Assembly (NCBI GenBank): GCA_028554755.1
Contig: JAPTOF010000014.1
Location: forward strand, 3,472,001 to 3,536,000
Reading direction: 5' to 3'
DNA length: 64,000 nt
Source: Cordia subcordata
Lineage: Eukaryota > Streptophyta > Magnoliopsida > Boraginales > Cordiaceae
Part shown: piece by piece, positions 45,267-57,632 of the stretch
Layout of the letters: every line of letters begins with the position of its first letter
Numbering within the stretch: position 1 is the stretch's first letter
The notes under the pieces: model-generated
The model's database searches: none
Told to the model about the DNA's origin: nothing
The model's input: the letters and a program-made list of their open reading frames with translations, nothing else
Translations under genes and position numbers: made by a program

Positions 45267-46408
45267 AGTAGATTATGAGCCTATTTGGCAAATTTAGTTA
45301 TTAGAGTAGCTAATAGTTATTGTATTTTAGCTATTAGATCAGCTATGAATGTAAAATAACGTAAAAGAATATTGATATCATGTTATCATTATTGTTGTCA
45401 TTATGATAATTGTAATTACTATTACTATCATAGGAATAAGATAATATATTTCATAATTAAATATTTATTTTCATAATCATATTTTAATTTTAAAGTATAA
45501 CTAATTTTTTTGATAAAACATTTGTATCAATATTAAAAAAATTAATTTTAATATATTCAAATTTGTTTTGTCAAAAAAAAGTACTAATAAAACTTGTGCT
45601 TTTAGTAATGTTGCTTATATAGAAATTGAAATTTGTTTTTATATTATTTCTTATTTATATTTGTGAAAGAAAAGATAAAAATATAGAGAGATTAGATAAA
45701 GTATAGAAAATTTTAAAAATGTAGAAAGGGTAGAATAGTGTTTTAAATAAGTTAGCAAAATAGTGTTTTCACCAGTCAAAAAGTTAAATGTTACTTGAAA
45801 AGTTATTACCGAATATGCACTATAGAAAGATTTGGTGTATTTTACCATTTTGTAATTGAAAAATGTTATTTCTTTGAAAAATAAAAATCCATAAGTTCCT
45901 CTTAAAAAAGGTAACTTTTCTTACCCCAGTTTATTGTTTTTGGCATTATACATTTTCGTTGCTTTATACGTGGTTTTCGTTAATATCTGCTCTAGCTTAC
46001 CTCAATATGAAGAATTACAAATCACACATTTGTCTTCAATGATGTTTGACATGGTCCCCATGACAACATAATATTTACGCGGTGAAATAGTGGTTAAACG
46101 ACGTGCACATTCCACGGAATCTTTACGTTCATGGTGCTTTTGTAATGGTGATTACAGGATTATAACGCTTCTTAATTTAAAAATAATTATAATTAAATAA
46201 AAATAAATATTAAAAAATAATGCTAAACTAATAATTTATTAAATTAGTTAATTAATTAAAAGATTAATTAAATAACAAATGAAAAATAATTTATTAATAA
46301 ATAATCATCTAGTTAATTAAAAAACCCAATTACATAAAAAATTAATTAAAATAATTAAATAAATTTTAAAATTTAATAATAATTAAATTAATTAATAGTT
46401 AGTTAAAA
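45267..46408. other. AT-rich intergenic DNA, nothing recognised
   Basis: No gene is present. It contains short AGCTATTAG/CTAATAG repeats near 45300-45350 and an AATTAATTAAA-rich stretch from 46150 into the Sirevirus target site. Confidence 0.55.
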
Positions 46409-46413
46409 ATAAA

Positions 46414-47769
46414 TGTTGGCTAAATACTGTTTTTTTTTTTTTAATTTTGATGATGAAAATTTGATATGCACGTATACTATCCTACTTGTATTATCCTTAC
46501 TAAATAGCATCTTGTAAAGTTGAGTATGAAGACGAATAGATAGATGCTTGGAAATTGGAAGAAGACAAGCAATGATCATTATTTGAAGAAAAAGAAGATG
46601 AGAAGGCATAAAGAGGAGAAGAGACATCACAAGGGGTACCAAACGTTCTTGCTCTTCGTGTGAAATGCCTAGTATTGCAAACATTAGCTCAAAACCTTTA
46701 TTTCTATGATTCAAATGATTTAAATATCATGCACACTAGATTTCATAAAAGCAAAAAAGATTTTGAAAGCATGTGTTTTTTGAAATGTTGTTAAGTCATC
46801 AAAGTCATTTTCAAAATACATTGAGTGTGTTTAGAGTTATGAAGAGTTGATTAAACTTGATTAAAAAAGTGTTTTTAAAGGTTTTGGCTTTACTTCAAGC
46901 TCTCTGGGGTAGCCGAATCTCTCAGCCGGTTGATCGGCTGACTAGGGGTTGCCCGACAGGAGCAGAGAAAGGGAAGAAAAGTCGAACCCCTTCATTGGTC
47001 GACCGGCTAAGGCGTCCGGCCAGATAAGAGAAGGTCAAAGGGGTGCTGGATGACCCAGCCAGTCGACCAGCTAAGCAAAATGCTGTAATAAATGTATTAG
47101 TCGTTTATTACCATTCTGGCCATTTTTTTCTCTTTTCTTCCACCTACCCAAACCCTATCACTTAAAAATCTTTAAATACATCTTCAATAACTCATTAAAA
47201 TCATCAATCAAGGCTTGCAAAATCAATATCATCTTTTATTTTGCTGAAGATTCTGAGTTATTCTTGCAATATATTTGAGCTTTCAAGAGCCTTTCATTGC
47301 TATATTCTCTTTTAAGAATAAATTATATATTCTTCATCATTTCTTGTTCTGCTTCTTGGTTTTATACATACTTTGTGAGCTTACAAATTTTGAGAGAGAT
47401 ATCCATAAAAGCTTGAAAAAGTGTGGGAAAATCCTAAAGAGTCGGACTCTTGGATACTTTGAAGTGTTGGCTTCAAAGAGTTGTAAACTTGGTTTTTGCT
47501 TCACCAAGATTTAAAGAAGCACTTTGGTGGAGATTGTTGAAATCCTAATGCAGGCTTCCTTGGACGGTAGACATAGGCTTGGCCGAACTACCTTAAAATT
47601 GTCTGTCTTCCTACTCTACACTCTCTATTTATTTTTATTTACATATATTGCTTATCTTGTGTTTGATACCTTGTTTGAAAGAAATTGTTAATATTTTGGT
47701 GAATTTTTTAAATACGAAAATTAGAAAATATCTTAATTCACCACCCTTCTTAAGATATTTACACCCACA
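46414..47769 (+). repeat. 5' LTR of the Sirevirus-like element
   Basis: 1356 bp. It holds a poly(T) run near 46430 and CG-rich palindromic words (GGTCGACC at 46997-47004, with CCGGTTGATCGGCT and CAGTCGACCAG nearby) in an otherwise AT-rich LTR. Its end (AAGATATTTACACCCACA) directly abuts the primer-binding-like site. Confidence 0.93.
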
Positions 47770-47829
47770 ATTGCTATCAGAGCTAGGGTTCTACCTATAG
47801 TTTAACAACTAGTAGAATTACATTTAGCA

Positions 47830-49383
47830 AATATAGAGGGAATTTTTATTAAGCAAGCACCCCTTTTTGATGGAACCAACTATGCATTTTGGGAAATAAG
47901 AATGAAAGTGTTTATACAATCACATAATTATAAAGCTTAGAAGATTATAGAAAATGGACCTACCTTATCTACAAAATTAGAAGGGGATAGGAGAGTGCCC
48001 AAACCTGAAAATGAATGGAATGATGAGGATATTAAACTATTTGAGTTAAATTAAAAAGCGTTACATTATTTATTCAATGTTATAAATGCCACCGAATTTG
48101 CAAGGGTAATAGGGTGCACTTCAGCTAAGGAACTTTGAGCTATGAAGGAACTAGCTAAGTAAAAGAATCTAGAATTGCTATGCTTGTACATAGATATGAA
48201 TTGTTTAAGATGCTTCCTAATGAAAATATTGAGCAAATATTTTTCTAGATTTGTTGAAATTACTAATGGCTTGAAGGAACTTGGAAAAGATTATTCTAAT
48301 ATAGAGAAGTGAGGAAGGTGCTAAAGAGCTTGCCATCATCATGGCAACCAAAAGCCACTGCCATCAAGGAAGCTAAAGACTTAAACGCATTGGAGCTCAA
48401 TGAGCTTATTGGATCACTCATGACTCATGAGCTTGAGATAAAAGACCACGAAGAGGAAGAGAGAAAAGTAAAGAAGTCCATTGCACTCGTTGCGTCAAAA
48501 TATACATCAAGTGAAGATGAAGAAGATGATGAGGACCCAAAGGATGAGGAGATTGCACTTCTTGCCCGAAACTTTAAAAATTTTATGAAATTTAGAAAAA
48601 TGAAAAGAGGAGCATCTAACAACAATGCAAATTGGAAGAAGAAAGGAAAAGAAAGTAAAGACTTCAAAAGGTCAAAGGAAACAAGAAGTGACGAATTAAA
48701 ATGCTTCAATTACAATAAGCCGGGGCATATAAAAGAAAATTGCCCAAAGCTAGCAAAAAAGAAGGAAGGCAAGGCATTCAAGGCCACTTGGGACACTTCC
48801 GAAAGTCAAGAAGATATGGAAGACAACATGAGGTAGCCAACTTTTGCCTTATAGCCAATGAGGATGAGGTACTATCTTCACCTTCTCCATCCATTTATTA
48901 TTCATCTAGTGAAGAAGAGGTAGAGGAGTATATCTTTGATGAACTAAAAGAAGCATTTGCTAAATTACGTGATGATTTATCTCTAGTTTTAGCAAAAAAC
49001 AAGCAAATGAATAAAAAAAAATTGAAGTATGCTTTGGATGAAAAGGAGATTTTAGGGAAAAAAGAAATGTTTCTCTCATTGAAAGGATAGGAATCTTGGA
49101 AAAAGAAAATGACTCATATGCTGAAGATTTTGTGAAATTCAAAAAAAAGGTTAAAGATTTAAAATATATATATATGGATTTAAGTGGGATCATTCAAAAA
49201 TTTACAAATGGCAAGGAGAACTTTGAAAAACTCCTTGGATGTCAAAAAATGGCTTTTGACAAAAGCGGAATTGGGTATAAGCCAAATATTAATAAAAAAA
49301 AATTTCAAAACATATTTTGTCAAGGCTTTTACCTCTACCTCCCCCACTTCACCAAAGTCAAACGTTTCTTGGACATATTGTGA
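47830..49383 (+). pseudogene. Gag of the Sirevirus-like element
   Basis: The start region reads LFDGTNYAFWEIRMKVF (about 47865-47915). The main open part at 48309-48836 covers SLPSSWQPKATAIKEAKDL, LNELIGSLMTHELEIKDHE, an acidic stretch and a zinc knuckle CFNYNKPGHIKENC, in which the second Cys of CCHC is Tyr. The frame then changes, and a coiled-coil-like Lys/Glu-rich tail follows (48840-49190). At least three stops and frameshifts are present. Confidence 0.88.
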
Positions 49384-49589
49384 AAAGAAATGATATGTAT
49401 CGGCTCATTGTTATTATAAGAAACTTCTGATAAAGGATCACATGTCTCACATTGGCAAAGACCCAAATGGGTTGTCAAGGCCAAAAATTGAATCTAGTGT
49501 TAAAGACCCACGGTGTTGAGGACCCCAAATTAAAGAATTGTGTTTGGATTTCATGTGTATAGGTATGCAATGAAAAAACTAGCAAGATA

Positions 49590-50660
49590 AAGTCGATCTT
49601 GGATAGTGGTTGTTCCAAACACATGACATGGAACTCATCACTCTTCTATAAGTTGAAGAAAATAAAAGGAGGAGATGTTACCTTTGATGACAATAGCCAA
49701 GGAAAGATAATTGGAAAAGGTAGCATAGGTAATGAGAATTCTCTTGCTATACACAATGTTCTACTTGTAGAAGATCTTAAATATAATCTACTTAGTATAA
49801 ATCAATTGTGTGACAAAGGTCATAAAGTAGTATTTCAATCCTATAGTTGCATTGTGCATGAATGTGGCAATGATAATGTGTTATTTATAGCTAAGAGAAA
49901 TGAAAATGTCTACACCGTTGAAATTGACCAACTTGTATGTCAACATGTTAAATGTTTGTCAGTTGTGCATGATATTGCTTGGTTATGGCATAGAAGACTA
50001 AGACATGCTAGCATGAGCTTATTGAATGATTTACCAAAGCATGATCTAGTTAGAGACTTACCAAAGCTAAAATTTGAAAAAAGACAAAACTTGTGATGCT
50101 TGTCAGTTAGGGAAACAACATAAGACATCTTTCAAACCCCTAAATTTCAACAAATAGAGCATTGCAATTATTACATATAGATTTGTTTAGACCTATTGAT
50201 GTGGCTAGCTTAGGAGGTTCTAGATATACATTTGTAGTTGTAAATGACTATACCAGATTTACATGGTCATGTTTCGTGCGCATAAAAATAATGTCTTCAA
50301 TGAATTTGCAAGGTTGTGTAGAAAAGTGCAAAATGAGAAAGACTATTTTATAACTTGCATCCATAGTTATAATTGTACCGAATATATAAACACTTCTTTC
50401 ATGAATTTTTGTGATAAACATGGCATTGAACACAATTTTTTGGCCCCTTGAACTCCTCAACAAAATGGAGTAGTGGAGAGAAAGAATCATACACTACAAG
50501 AAATGGCAAGAACTATGCTAAAAGAACACAATTGTCAACATATTTTTGGAGTGAAATCAAAAATACCGCATGTTATGTGCAAAATAGAGTTTTAATTAAA
50601 CCTATCTTAAATAAAACTCCATATGAACTATGGCATGGAAAAACACCTAAAATTTGATAC
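49590..50660 (+). pseudogene. Protease and integrase of the Sirevirus-like element
   Basis: Near 49596 it reads ILDSGCSKHMT, an intact copia protease DSG motif, then SINQLCDKGHKVVF and WHRRLRHASMSLL (the pre-integrase part with its His pair). After a frameshift near 50095 come the integrase core words: LHIDLFRPI (50165), VVNDYTRFTW, HSYNCTEY where family members have an Asp-Gly motif, then PQQNGVVERKN (50455). The second catalytic Asp region is damaged. Confidence 0.87.
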
Positions 50661-50999
50661 TTCAAAGTGTTTGGTTGTAAATGTTTTATCCAAAATACTA
50701 AATATCACTTAAGAAAATTTGATGCTAAATCGGATGAAGGTATATTCTTAGGTTATTCTACAAAAAGTAAAGCTTATAGAGTTTATAATAAAAAAAAAAG
50801 CACTTGTTGTGGAGGAATCTATGCCTGTTACATTTGATGAAACTAACTCATTTGAGCCGAGAAAGGAAGCTGATGATGTAGATTACCTTTTGGAAAAAAT
50901 ACACTTGAAGATTCATCTCCAAAAGACAAAGAGATTCCAACAAAACAAGACGATGCAAAGCAAGAAGAAGAATATCAAGAAAAGGAGTCTCAAGCCAAT

Positions 51000-52700
51000 A
51001 TGAAAAGTGGAAAATGCTTAAACAAAGGAAACATTGAGACCAAAGAAACTCATGGAGATCTACCAAAGTGTTGGAAGTTTGTGCGAAACCATCCTCAAGG
51101 TCAAATCATCGGTGGTCCAAATAAAGGCGTAAGAACTAGGCGTAATATTAATGCTTTTTGTGAACATTATGCATTTATCTCTCATATAGAACCTAAAAAT
51201 GTTAAAGTAGCTTTACTTGATGAAAATTGGATAATAGCCATGCAAGAAGAACTAAATCAATTTGAAAGAAATAAAGTTTGGAAGTTAGTTAAAAGACCTA
51301 GAGATAGACCGGTAATTGAAACTAAATAGGTATTTAGAAACAAACTAGATGAAGCCGGTGTAGTAACTAGAAACAAAGCTAGGCTTGTAGCTCAAGGATA
51401 TAATCAAGAAGAAGGGATTGATTATGATGAGACATATGCCTCTGTAGCTAAACTTGAATCCATTCACATGTTACTTGCATTTGCGTGTTATATGGACTTT
51501 AAACTTTATCAAATGGATGTCAGAAGTACTTTCTAAATGGTTTTATTGAAGAGGAGGTATAAGTTGAACAACCTCCCGATTTTGAAAATCCTTGCTTTCC
51601 AAATCATGTTTTTAAATTAGAAAAGGCATTATATGATTTAAAACAAGCTCCTAGAGCTTGGTATGAAAGACTTAGTGGATTTCTTGTAGAAAATAACTTT
51701 GAAAGAGGAAAACTAGACTCTACCTTGTTTACTAAAAGAGAAGAGAATGATATTTTACTTGTGCAAATTTATGTTGATGACATAATCTTTGGTGCTGCTT
51801 ATGTATCTTTGTGCGAGAGTTTTTGAAAGTACATGCACAAGGATTTTGAGATGAGCATGATGGGAGAGTTAACATTTTTCCTTGAACTTCAAATCAAACA
51901 AACAAAGGAAGGGATCTTCATCAATCAAGCCAAATACATCAAGGAGATTAGTAAAAAGTTTGGGCTTGAAGATGCAAACGAGATTGATGCTCCTATGAGC
52001 CCCTCAACAAAATTGGATAAGGATGAGAAAGGTAAACTTGTAGATGAGAAGAAATACAGAGGTATGATTGGGACCTTACTTTATTTAACTGCCTCTAGAC
52101 TGGATATCATGTTTGCAGTATGTTTGTGTGCTAGATTTCAATCAAATCCTAAAGAAACACATCTAGTTGCTTTTAAAAGAATAATTAGATATCTTAAAGG
52201 AACTAGTAATCTAGGGTTTTGGTATGCTAAAGGAACTTCTTTTGATCTATGTGGATTTTTTTATGCTGATTATGTTGGATGAAAGGTAGAATGTAAAAGC
52301 ACTACTAGAACTTGTCAATTCCTAGGATATTCCTTAGTATCTTGGTCATGTAGGAAACAAAAAAGTGTTGCAATTTCTACCATCGAAGTCGAATATATTG
52401 CAACTGGTAGTTGTGTAGCTCAAATTTTATGGATGAAACAAAATTTACTTGATTATGGCTCGCAATATGATCATGTTCCCATATATTGTGCTAACACTAG
52501 TGCAATTACTCTCACCAAGAATCCAATTCAACATTCTAGAACTAAGCATATTGAGATTAAGCACCATTTCATTAGAGATCATGTGTAAAAAGGTGATATT
52601 ATACTTCAATTTGTTGATACTTTGCATCAAGTTATTGATATTTTCACTAAACCACTGAATGAGATAAATTTTGTAAGATTAGAAAAGAAATTGGAATGAT
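51000..52700 (+). pseudogene. Reverse transcriptase and RNase H of the Sirevirus-like element
   Basis: It opens with EPKNVKVALLDENWIIAMQEEL (about 51190) and the RT N-terminal WKLVKRP. A stop at about 51327 and a frameshift near 51530 break it. IYVDDIIFGA (near 51765) is the intact catalytic pair. RNase H starts around 52100 (SRLDIMFAVCLCARFQ), passes FFYADYVG followed by a stop, and continues through STIEVEYIA and SRTKHIEIKHHFIRDHV to FTKPLNE. The order and spacing match copia pol. Confidence 0.88.
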
Positions 52701-52779
52701 AAAAAGTGGTTAAATTGCATATTCGTGTGTTTGTATGGCCTGGGTATAAGAAAATAGGTATACAGGCATTTTCTGACTA

Positions 52780-52900
52780 GCTGGTCAACCGAATGAGGCT
52801 ATAGGGTGCCCGGCTAAAAGATGAAATTTGTGGTGCTCTCTGTTCCGGTCAGTCAACCTAGTCGGTCGACCTCCGCGGCTAGCTAGTTGACCGGCTGAAC
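52780..52900 (+). promoter_or_regulatory. CG-rich palindrome cluster upstream of the third ORF
   Basis: The segment contains CTAGCTGGTCAACCG, GGTCGACC (52864-52871) and TAGTTGACCGGCT. The same words occur in both LTRs of this element. Clusters of conserved palindromes in LTRs and non-coding parts are known for Sireviruses; their role is not established. Confidence 0.5.
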
Positions 52901-53106
52901 GCGAATAGGCTTAAATTTGGGGCTTTTTACCCCAAATTCTCACAATTCTATCAAAATTTTCAAACCCTAACCCCAATTTTCTCTCAAATCCAATCTCAAT
53001 TATCCAACTTTCAACCAATGTCTTCCAAAATCTCCTTCAAAATCTTAATACCTAGAATAAAAAATAAATTTCTATCGATTCAATTTTCAAAAAACATCCT
53101 TAAATC

Positions 53107-53919
53107 ATGGTGAATCCAAGAGGTAGAGAGCATGGACATGGGAGAAGAGGAAAGAGGGCTAGAACGCAATCTCTACCACCACAAGTATCGAAGATTCAAG
53201 GAAAACAAACCATGTTATTCGGTAAATTTCTTGTTGACTCTGACTTCGTAGGAACTAATATATTGCAATTGTTTGCTGGGCAAGATTGGTATGCATTTTT
53301 ACACATGAATTGTGATGTGAAAGTAAATACGGTTAGGAAGTTCTATGAAAATCTCGAGGTTTATCGTAGAAGTCCTAAGCTTGAACTAGAATCAACCGTG
53401 TGCAATAAGAGCTTCATATTAACTGAGGATACATTGAAAAATTTTTTTGCATTACTCGTTGAAGGAGAAGGTCATTATAATAATAAAGTGTCACTTGACG
53501 GAATAAAAGTTGCAAGAATACTAGGTGAAGTGATTGAATATATGTGGAAGGACATAAGGCCAAAATCTGGGGATTTAATCTTGCCTTTGTTGAAAGATGT
53601 AGATTTTGACAAAAGAATTGCATTAAAGGTGATTAGTGAGGTATTGCTCCCTAGAGTTATCAATGATGGAAAAATTATGATTATGGATGCATACATTTTA
53701 TATAGGTTGTCAACTGGAGTTAAAATTGCTCTGCCTTTCCTCATCTTGCAACATATGCTTCATATTAGTAGAAAATATGGTAGAAAAACAACCTCTCCTG
53801 GATATGGTATGGCCCTAGTGCACATATTTGAGCATTTCAGTATCACCTCGAGAGAACTAGCTAAGGAATTTGTGTGGAATTTCAATATGCAATATATAAA
53901 TTTTATGGGTAATTATTAG
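53107..53919 (+). pseudogene. Sirevirus third ORF (env-like / plant-transposon domain)
   Basis: A 270-codon open frame between pol and the 3' LTR. It starts with a basic segment (RGREHGHGRRGKRARTQ) and continues with phrases of the putative plant transposon protein domain (LFGKFLVDSDFVG, FYENLEVYRRSP, FVWNFNMQYINFMG). No signal peptide or transmembrane segment is evident. The frame stops at 53919, but similar sequence goes on to about 54480 with more stops, including a stretch that looks like a coiled coil (ILTQLQALNTIMGEMR). In Sireviruses an ORF here is often called envelope-like; entry function has not been shown for it. Confidence 0.75.
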
Positions 53920-54485
53920 TATAATGGACATCCAATAAATAGAGCAACATATACTAGCTTGCCTAATGAGATGAAGGAAAGTATTAAGCAAACGTCAAGG
54001 GATGGAATGAGCTTTACTAACCCTGTATACAAGCCTGAGGCACAACATGTTGATGAGGTTTAAGAGGCTCTTGATGCTACCTTTGGGAGGAGGAACTACA
54101 AAGAGAAGGTGTTGACACAGGAATACCTGGAATAATTCCCATGGTTGTTAGCACCTCTAAAGATGAGGATATGGCTTCTGAGGAAGTTACACTCAGAAAG
54201 GTAATGAGGGAGTCCTGAGCACAAGAACGTATGGATCAATAAAGAAGAGCTAAAGTGCAAAGAGGTGCTGGCTCCAGCTTCATGGCCCAACAAGAAGATC
54301 CTTCGATAATGGCTTAGATTCTCACTCAACTGCAAGCTCTAAATACTATCATGGGTGAGATGAGAACAACAATGAGAAATCAATGGATGGAACTTACTCA
54401 ATAGAGGGAGCATGTTGACTCAGAAATAGCCGGCATGCGGGCTGAAGTGAAGTACCTCAAAGATCACTATGGCCATGCACCATGA

Positions 54486-55168
54486 TATTTTCTGTTTCCC
54501 AATTCCTTCTCGAATCTAGAAACAAAACTTTTGATAAACTCTTTAGCCGTTCTTTCTTTTTCTAACTAATTTTGGTGGATTAGCTCTTTTATGGATTGCA
54601 ACTTACTTTCTTTTATGGATTAGCTCATTTTATATGCATGTGCCTATCAATCTTACTTTGCTTGCATTCTTTTTCTTTATATGTCCAATTGTTTTTTATG
54701 ATGCCAAAGAGGGAGAAGAAAAGGAGATTATGTGGCATGTGGCTTGCACTTATGTGGCTTCTTAAATTGATTACACTTATGAGATTTCTTAAGTTGATTG
54801 CTTGTGTATTGAGTATTGAGCTTTTTGTTCATTGGCCTTGACTATACATGGATATGCATAGAGAAGAAAAGGAGATTATGTGGCATGTGGCTTGCACTTA
54901 TGTAGCTTCTTAAATTGATTGCACTTATGAGATTTCTTAAGTTGATTGCTTGTGTATTGTGTATTGAGCTTTTCGTTCCTTGGCCTTGACGATACATGGA
55001 AATGCATAGATTGAAATTGGCTTTTAAAATTGTTAAGATATGCATAGATTAAAATTGTCAGGGGAAGCATTTCCCACAAAAATTTTACTTGAAAACCAAT
55101 GCTCATATTAAGGGGGAGCAAAATTGTTCTTTTCTTTAATAATTTGTCATCATAAAAAAGGTGGAGAT
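54486..55168 (+). other. Post-ORF spacer with an inner duplication and polypurine tracts
   Basis: Two tandem blocks at about 54715-54845 and 54862-54992 share AGAAAAGGAGATTATGTGGC, TGGCTTGCACTTATG and CTTGGCCTTGAC. Purine-rich words (AAGAGGGAGAAGAAAAGGAG, AAGGGGGAGCAAAA, AAAAAAGGTGGAGAT) stand at about 54707, 55110 and 55153. Repeated polypurine tracts before the 3' LTR are typical of Sireviruses. Confidence 0.65.
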
Positions 55169-56479
55169 TGTTGGCTAAATACTGTTTATTAATTTTGATG
55201 ATAAAATTTTGATATGCACTTATACTATCCTACTTGTATTATCCTTACTAAATACCATCTTCTAAAGTTGAGTATGAAGATGAATAGATGGATGCTTGGA
55301 AATTGGAAGAAGATAAGCAATGAGCATTATTTGAAGAAAAAGAAGATGAGAAGGCAAAAGGAGGAGAAGAGGTGTCGTAAAGGGTACCAGACATTCTTGC
55401 TCTTGATGTGAAATGCCTAGTATTGCAAGCATTAGCTCAAAACTTTTATTTCTATAATTCAAATGATTTAAATATCATGCACACTAGATTTCATAAAAGC
55501 AAAAATAATTTTGAAAGCATGTGTTTTATGAAATGTTGTTAAGTCATCAAAGTCATTTTCAAAATATATTGAGTGTGTTTAGAGTTATGAAAAGTTGATT
55601 AAACTTGATTAAAAAAAGTGTTTTAAAAGGTTTTGGCTTTACTTCAAGCTCTCTGGGGTAGCCGAACCCCTTAGCCGGTCGACCAGATGATCAGGAGGGT
55701 CGCCCTGCAGGAACAGAGAAAGGGAAGAAAAGCCAGACCCCCTAGCTAGTCGATCGGCTAAGGTGTTCGGCCAAATTAGAGAAAGAAAAAGGGTGAGCGA
55801 AATGCTGTAATAAATGCACTGGCCGTTTATTACCGTTATGACCATTTTTTCCTCTTTTCTTCCATTTACCCAAACCCTAACACTTAAAAATCTTTAAATA
55901 CACCTTCAATAACTCATTAAAATCATCAATCAAGGCTTGCAAAATAAATGTCATCTTTCATTCTGTTAAAGATTTTGAGCTATTCTTGCAATATATTTGA
56001 GCTTTTAAGAGCCTTTCATTGTTATATCCTCTTGTAAGAAGAAATTATATATTCTTCATCATTTCTTGTTCTTCTTGATTGTATACATACTTTATGAGCT
56101 TAGAAATCTTTAGAAGGACATCTATAAAAGCTTGAAAAAGTGTGAGGAAATCCTAAAGAGTGAGACTCCTGGGTTCTTTGAAATGTTGGCTTCAAAGAGT
56201 TGTAAACTTAGTTTTTGCTTCACCAAGATTTGAAGAAGCACTTTTGTGGAGATTGTTGAAGTCCTAAGCGGAGCATCCTTGGACAGTGGACGTAGATTTG
56301 GCCAAACCACCTTAAAATCATTTGTCTTCCTACTCTACACTTTCTATTTATTTTCATTTACCTATATTGCTTATCTTGTGTTTGATATCTTGCTTGAAAG
56401 AAATTGTTAATATTTTGGTTAAATTTTTAAATACGAAAAATATCTTAATTCATCCCCTCTTAAGATATTTGCACCCACA
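55169..56479 (+). repeat. 3' LTR of the Sirevirus-like element
   Basis: 1311 bp, matching the left LTR with scattered substitutions and small indels (for example a shorter T run at the start and a missing block after 55795). It has GGTCGACC at 55677-55684 and ends GCACCCACA, followed by ATAAA. Confidence 0.93.
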
Positions 56480-56484
56480 ATAAA

Positions 56485-57565
56485 AGTTAAAGATAATAAA
56501 ATAAGTTATTACTAATAATAATATAATTAATTAATTAATTAAAACAAGTTAACATTCTTGGGAATACTCTAAAATTTTTCCAGAAAGATTTTTGATATAC
56601 CAAATAGTTTTCATATCATTCTAAATGCGCCCAAGAATATTTTTAAGGATAAAAATTTGTGGCCCAAAATACTTGGCCAAAATGGGAGTAAATATGGAAT
56701 TTCATTTACATTATGACCACTTTACCCTTTATGAAAAGTAAGATTTGAGATTTAAATTTTAAACTTTTTTCTCTTTAATCATTGTTAGCTGTCTAATAAT
56801 TACAAACTTTTTAAAGTTTGAAAGTTTGAAAATTGTGCCATAGAAGACTAAAAGATTTTGTTGGTCATAACTATGACCTTTTCTTTCCTATTTCTTTTCT
56901 TGGGCTTCCAACTAGGAATGCATTTTTCGGTTATTAAAACAAAAACAAAAAGAAAAAAGAGTGGTCAGACGTATGGCCATCCTTAAGCAAGATATATGTG
57001 ATTTGTATCACACTCAAAATGTGGTAGCTTTATTTGTAGCTTTTTCTCTAGTTCACTTTTTTTATTCACTATGGAATTTTCTTTTAAATTTTTTGTTGTA
57101 TAATTTAGGCAATAATATAACTAGTTGAAATAAAGAAGTTTAGATAAAGAACTTTATTTATTTATTGAAAGTATTTTTTATCTAAATATTCAAGGTGTAA
57201 AATAAACAAAAGTCAAGAAATTAGTTTATCTTTTAATTTTTTTCAGTTTATCAATAAAAAATTAAGATTAATTAAAAAGATAAATAATATATTAAAACTT
57301 ATAGAAGTAACCATGGGTGCAGTGTGACCTCCCACCTAAACATTAAATAATAAAATAAAAAAATCACCCCCAACCATCAAACCCAAGGGGGAAAAAACCA
57401 TTTTTCTAGCTTCTATATTATGTGAAAAATACTATAAATGCTATTATAAAAGTACTAAAAAATAAAGTAAAAATAACGAGATCCTATGTGGTACTTCAAG
57501 CATAATATATGATTATATTGTTAGTTATTGGATTTTCACTTTATACCGAATAACATTATTACAAC

Positions 57566-57568
<3 letters not shown>
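56485..57568. other. AT-rich DNA, nothing recognised
   Basis: No gene. A phrase at about 56680-56760 (AAAATACTTGGCCAAAATGGG, then TTTACCCTTTATG) resembles, in inverted form, 60250-60330 (GGCCATTTTGGCCAAGCACTTTT), which hints that the two sites are the ends of one larger repeat unit. Confidence 0.35.

Positions 57569-57632
<64 letters not shown>
57569..57632. repeat. (AG)n microsatellite
   Basis: About 32 AG units with a single AT interruption near 57613. Confidence 0.95.

Larger units (their letters stand above)
46414..56479 (+). mobile_element. Sirevirus-like copia retrotransposon, 10.1 kb, degenerate
   Basis: LTRs at 46414-47769 and 55169-56479 are bounded by TGTTGG and CACCCACA. Perfect ATAAA duplications flank the element (46409-46413 and 56480-56484). 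A primer-binding-like site (TTGCTATCAGAGCTAGG) follows the left LTR, and an A-rich purine tract (AAAAAAGGTGGAGAT) precedes the right LTR. Gag, protease, integrase, RT and RNase H are in copia order, followed by an extra ORF at 53107. Large size, long LTRs and a post-pol ORF are hallmarks of the Sirevirus (SIRE/Maximus) lineage. Many stops and frameshifts show it is dead. Confidence 0.93.
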
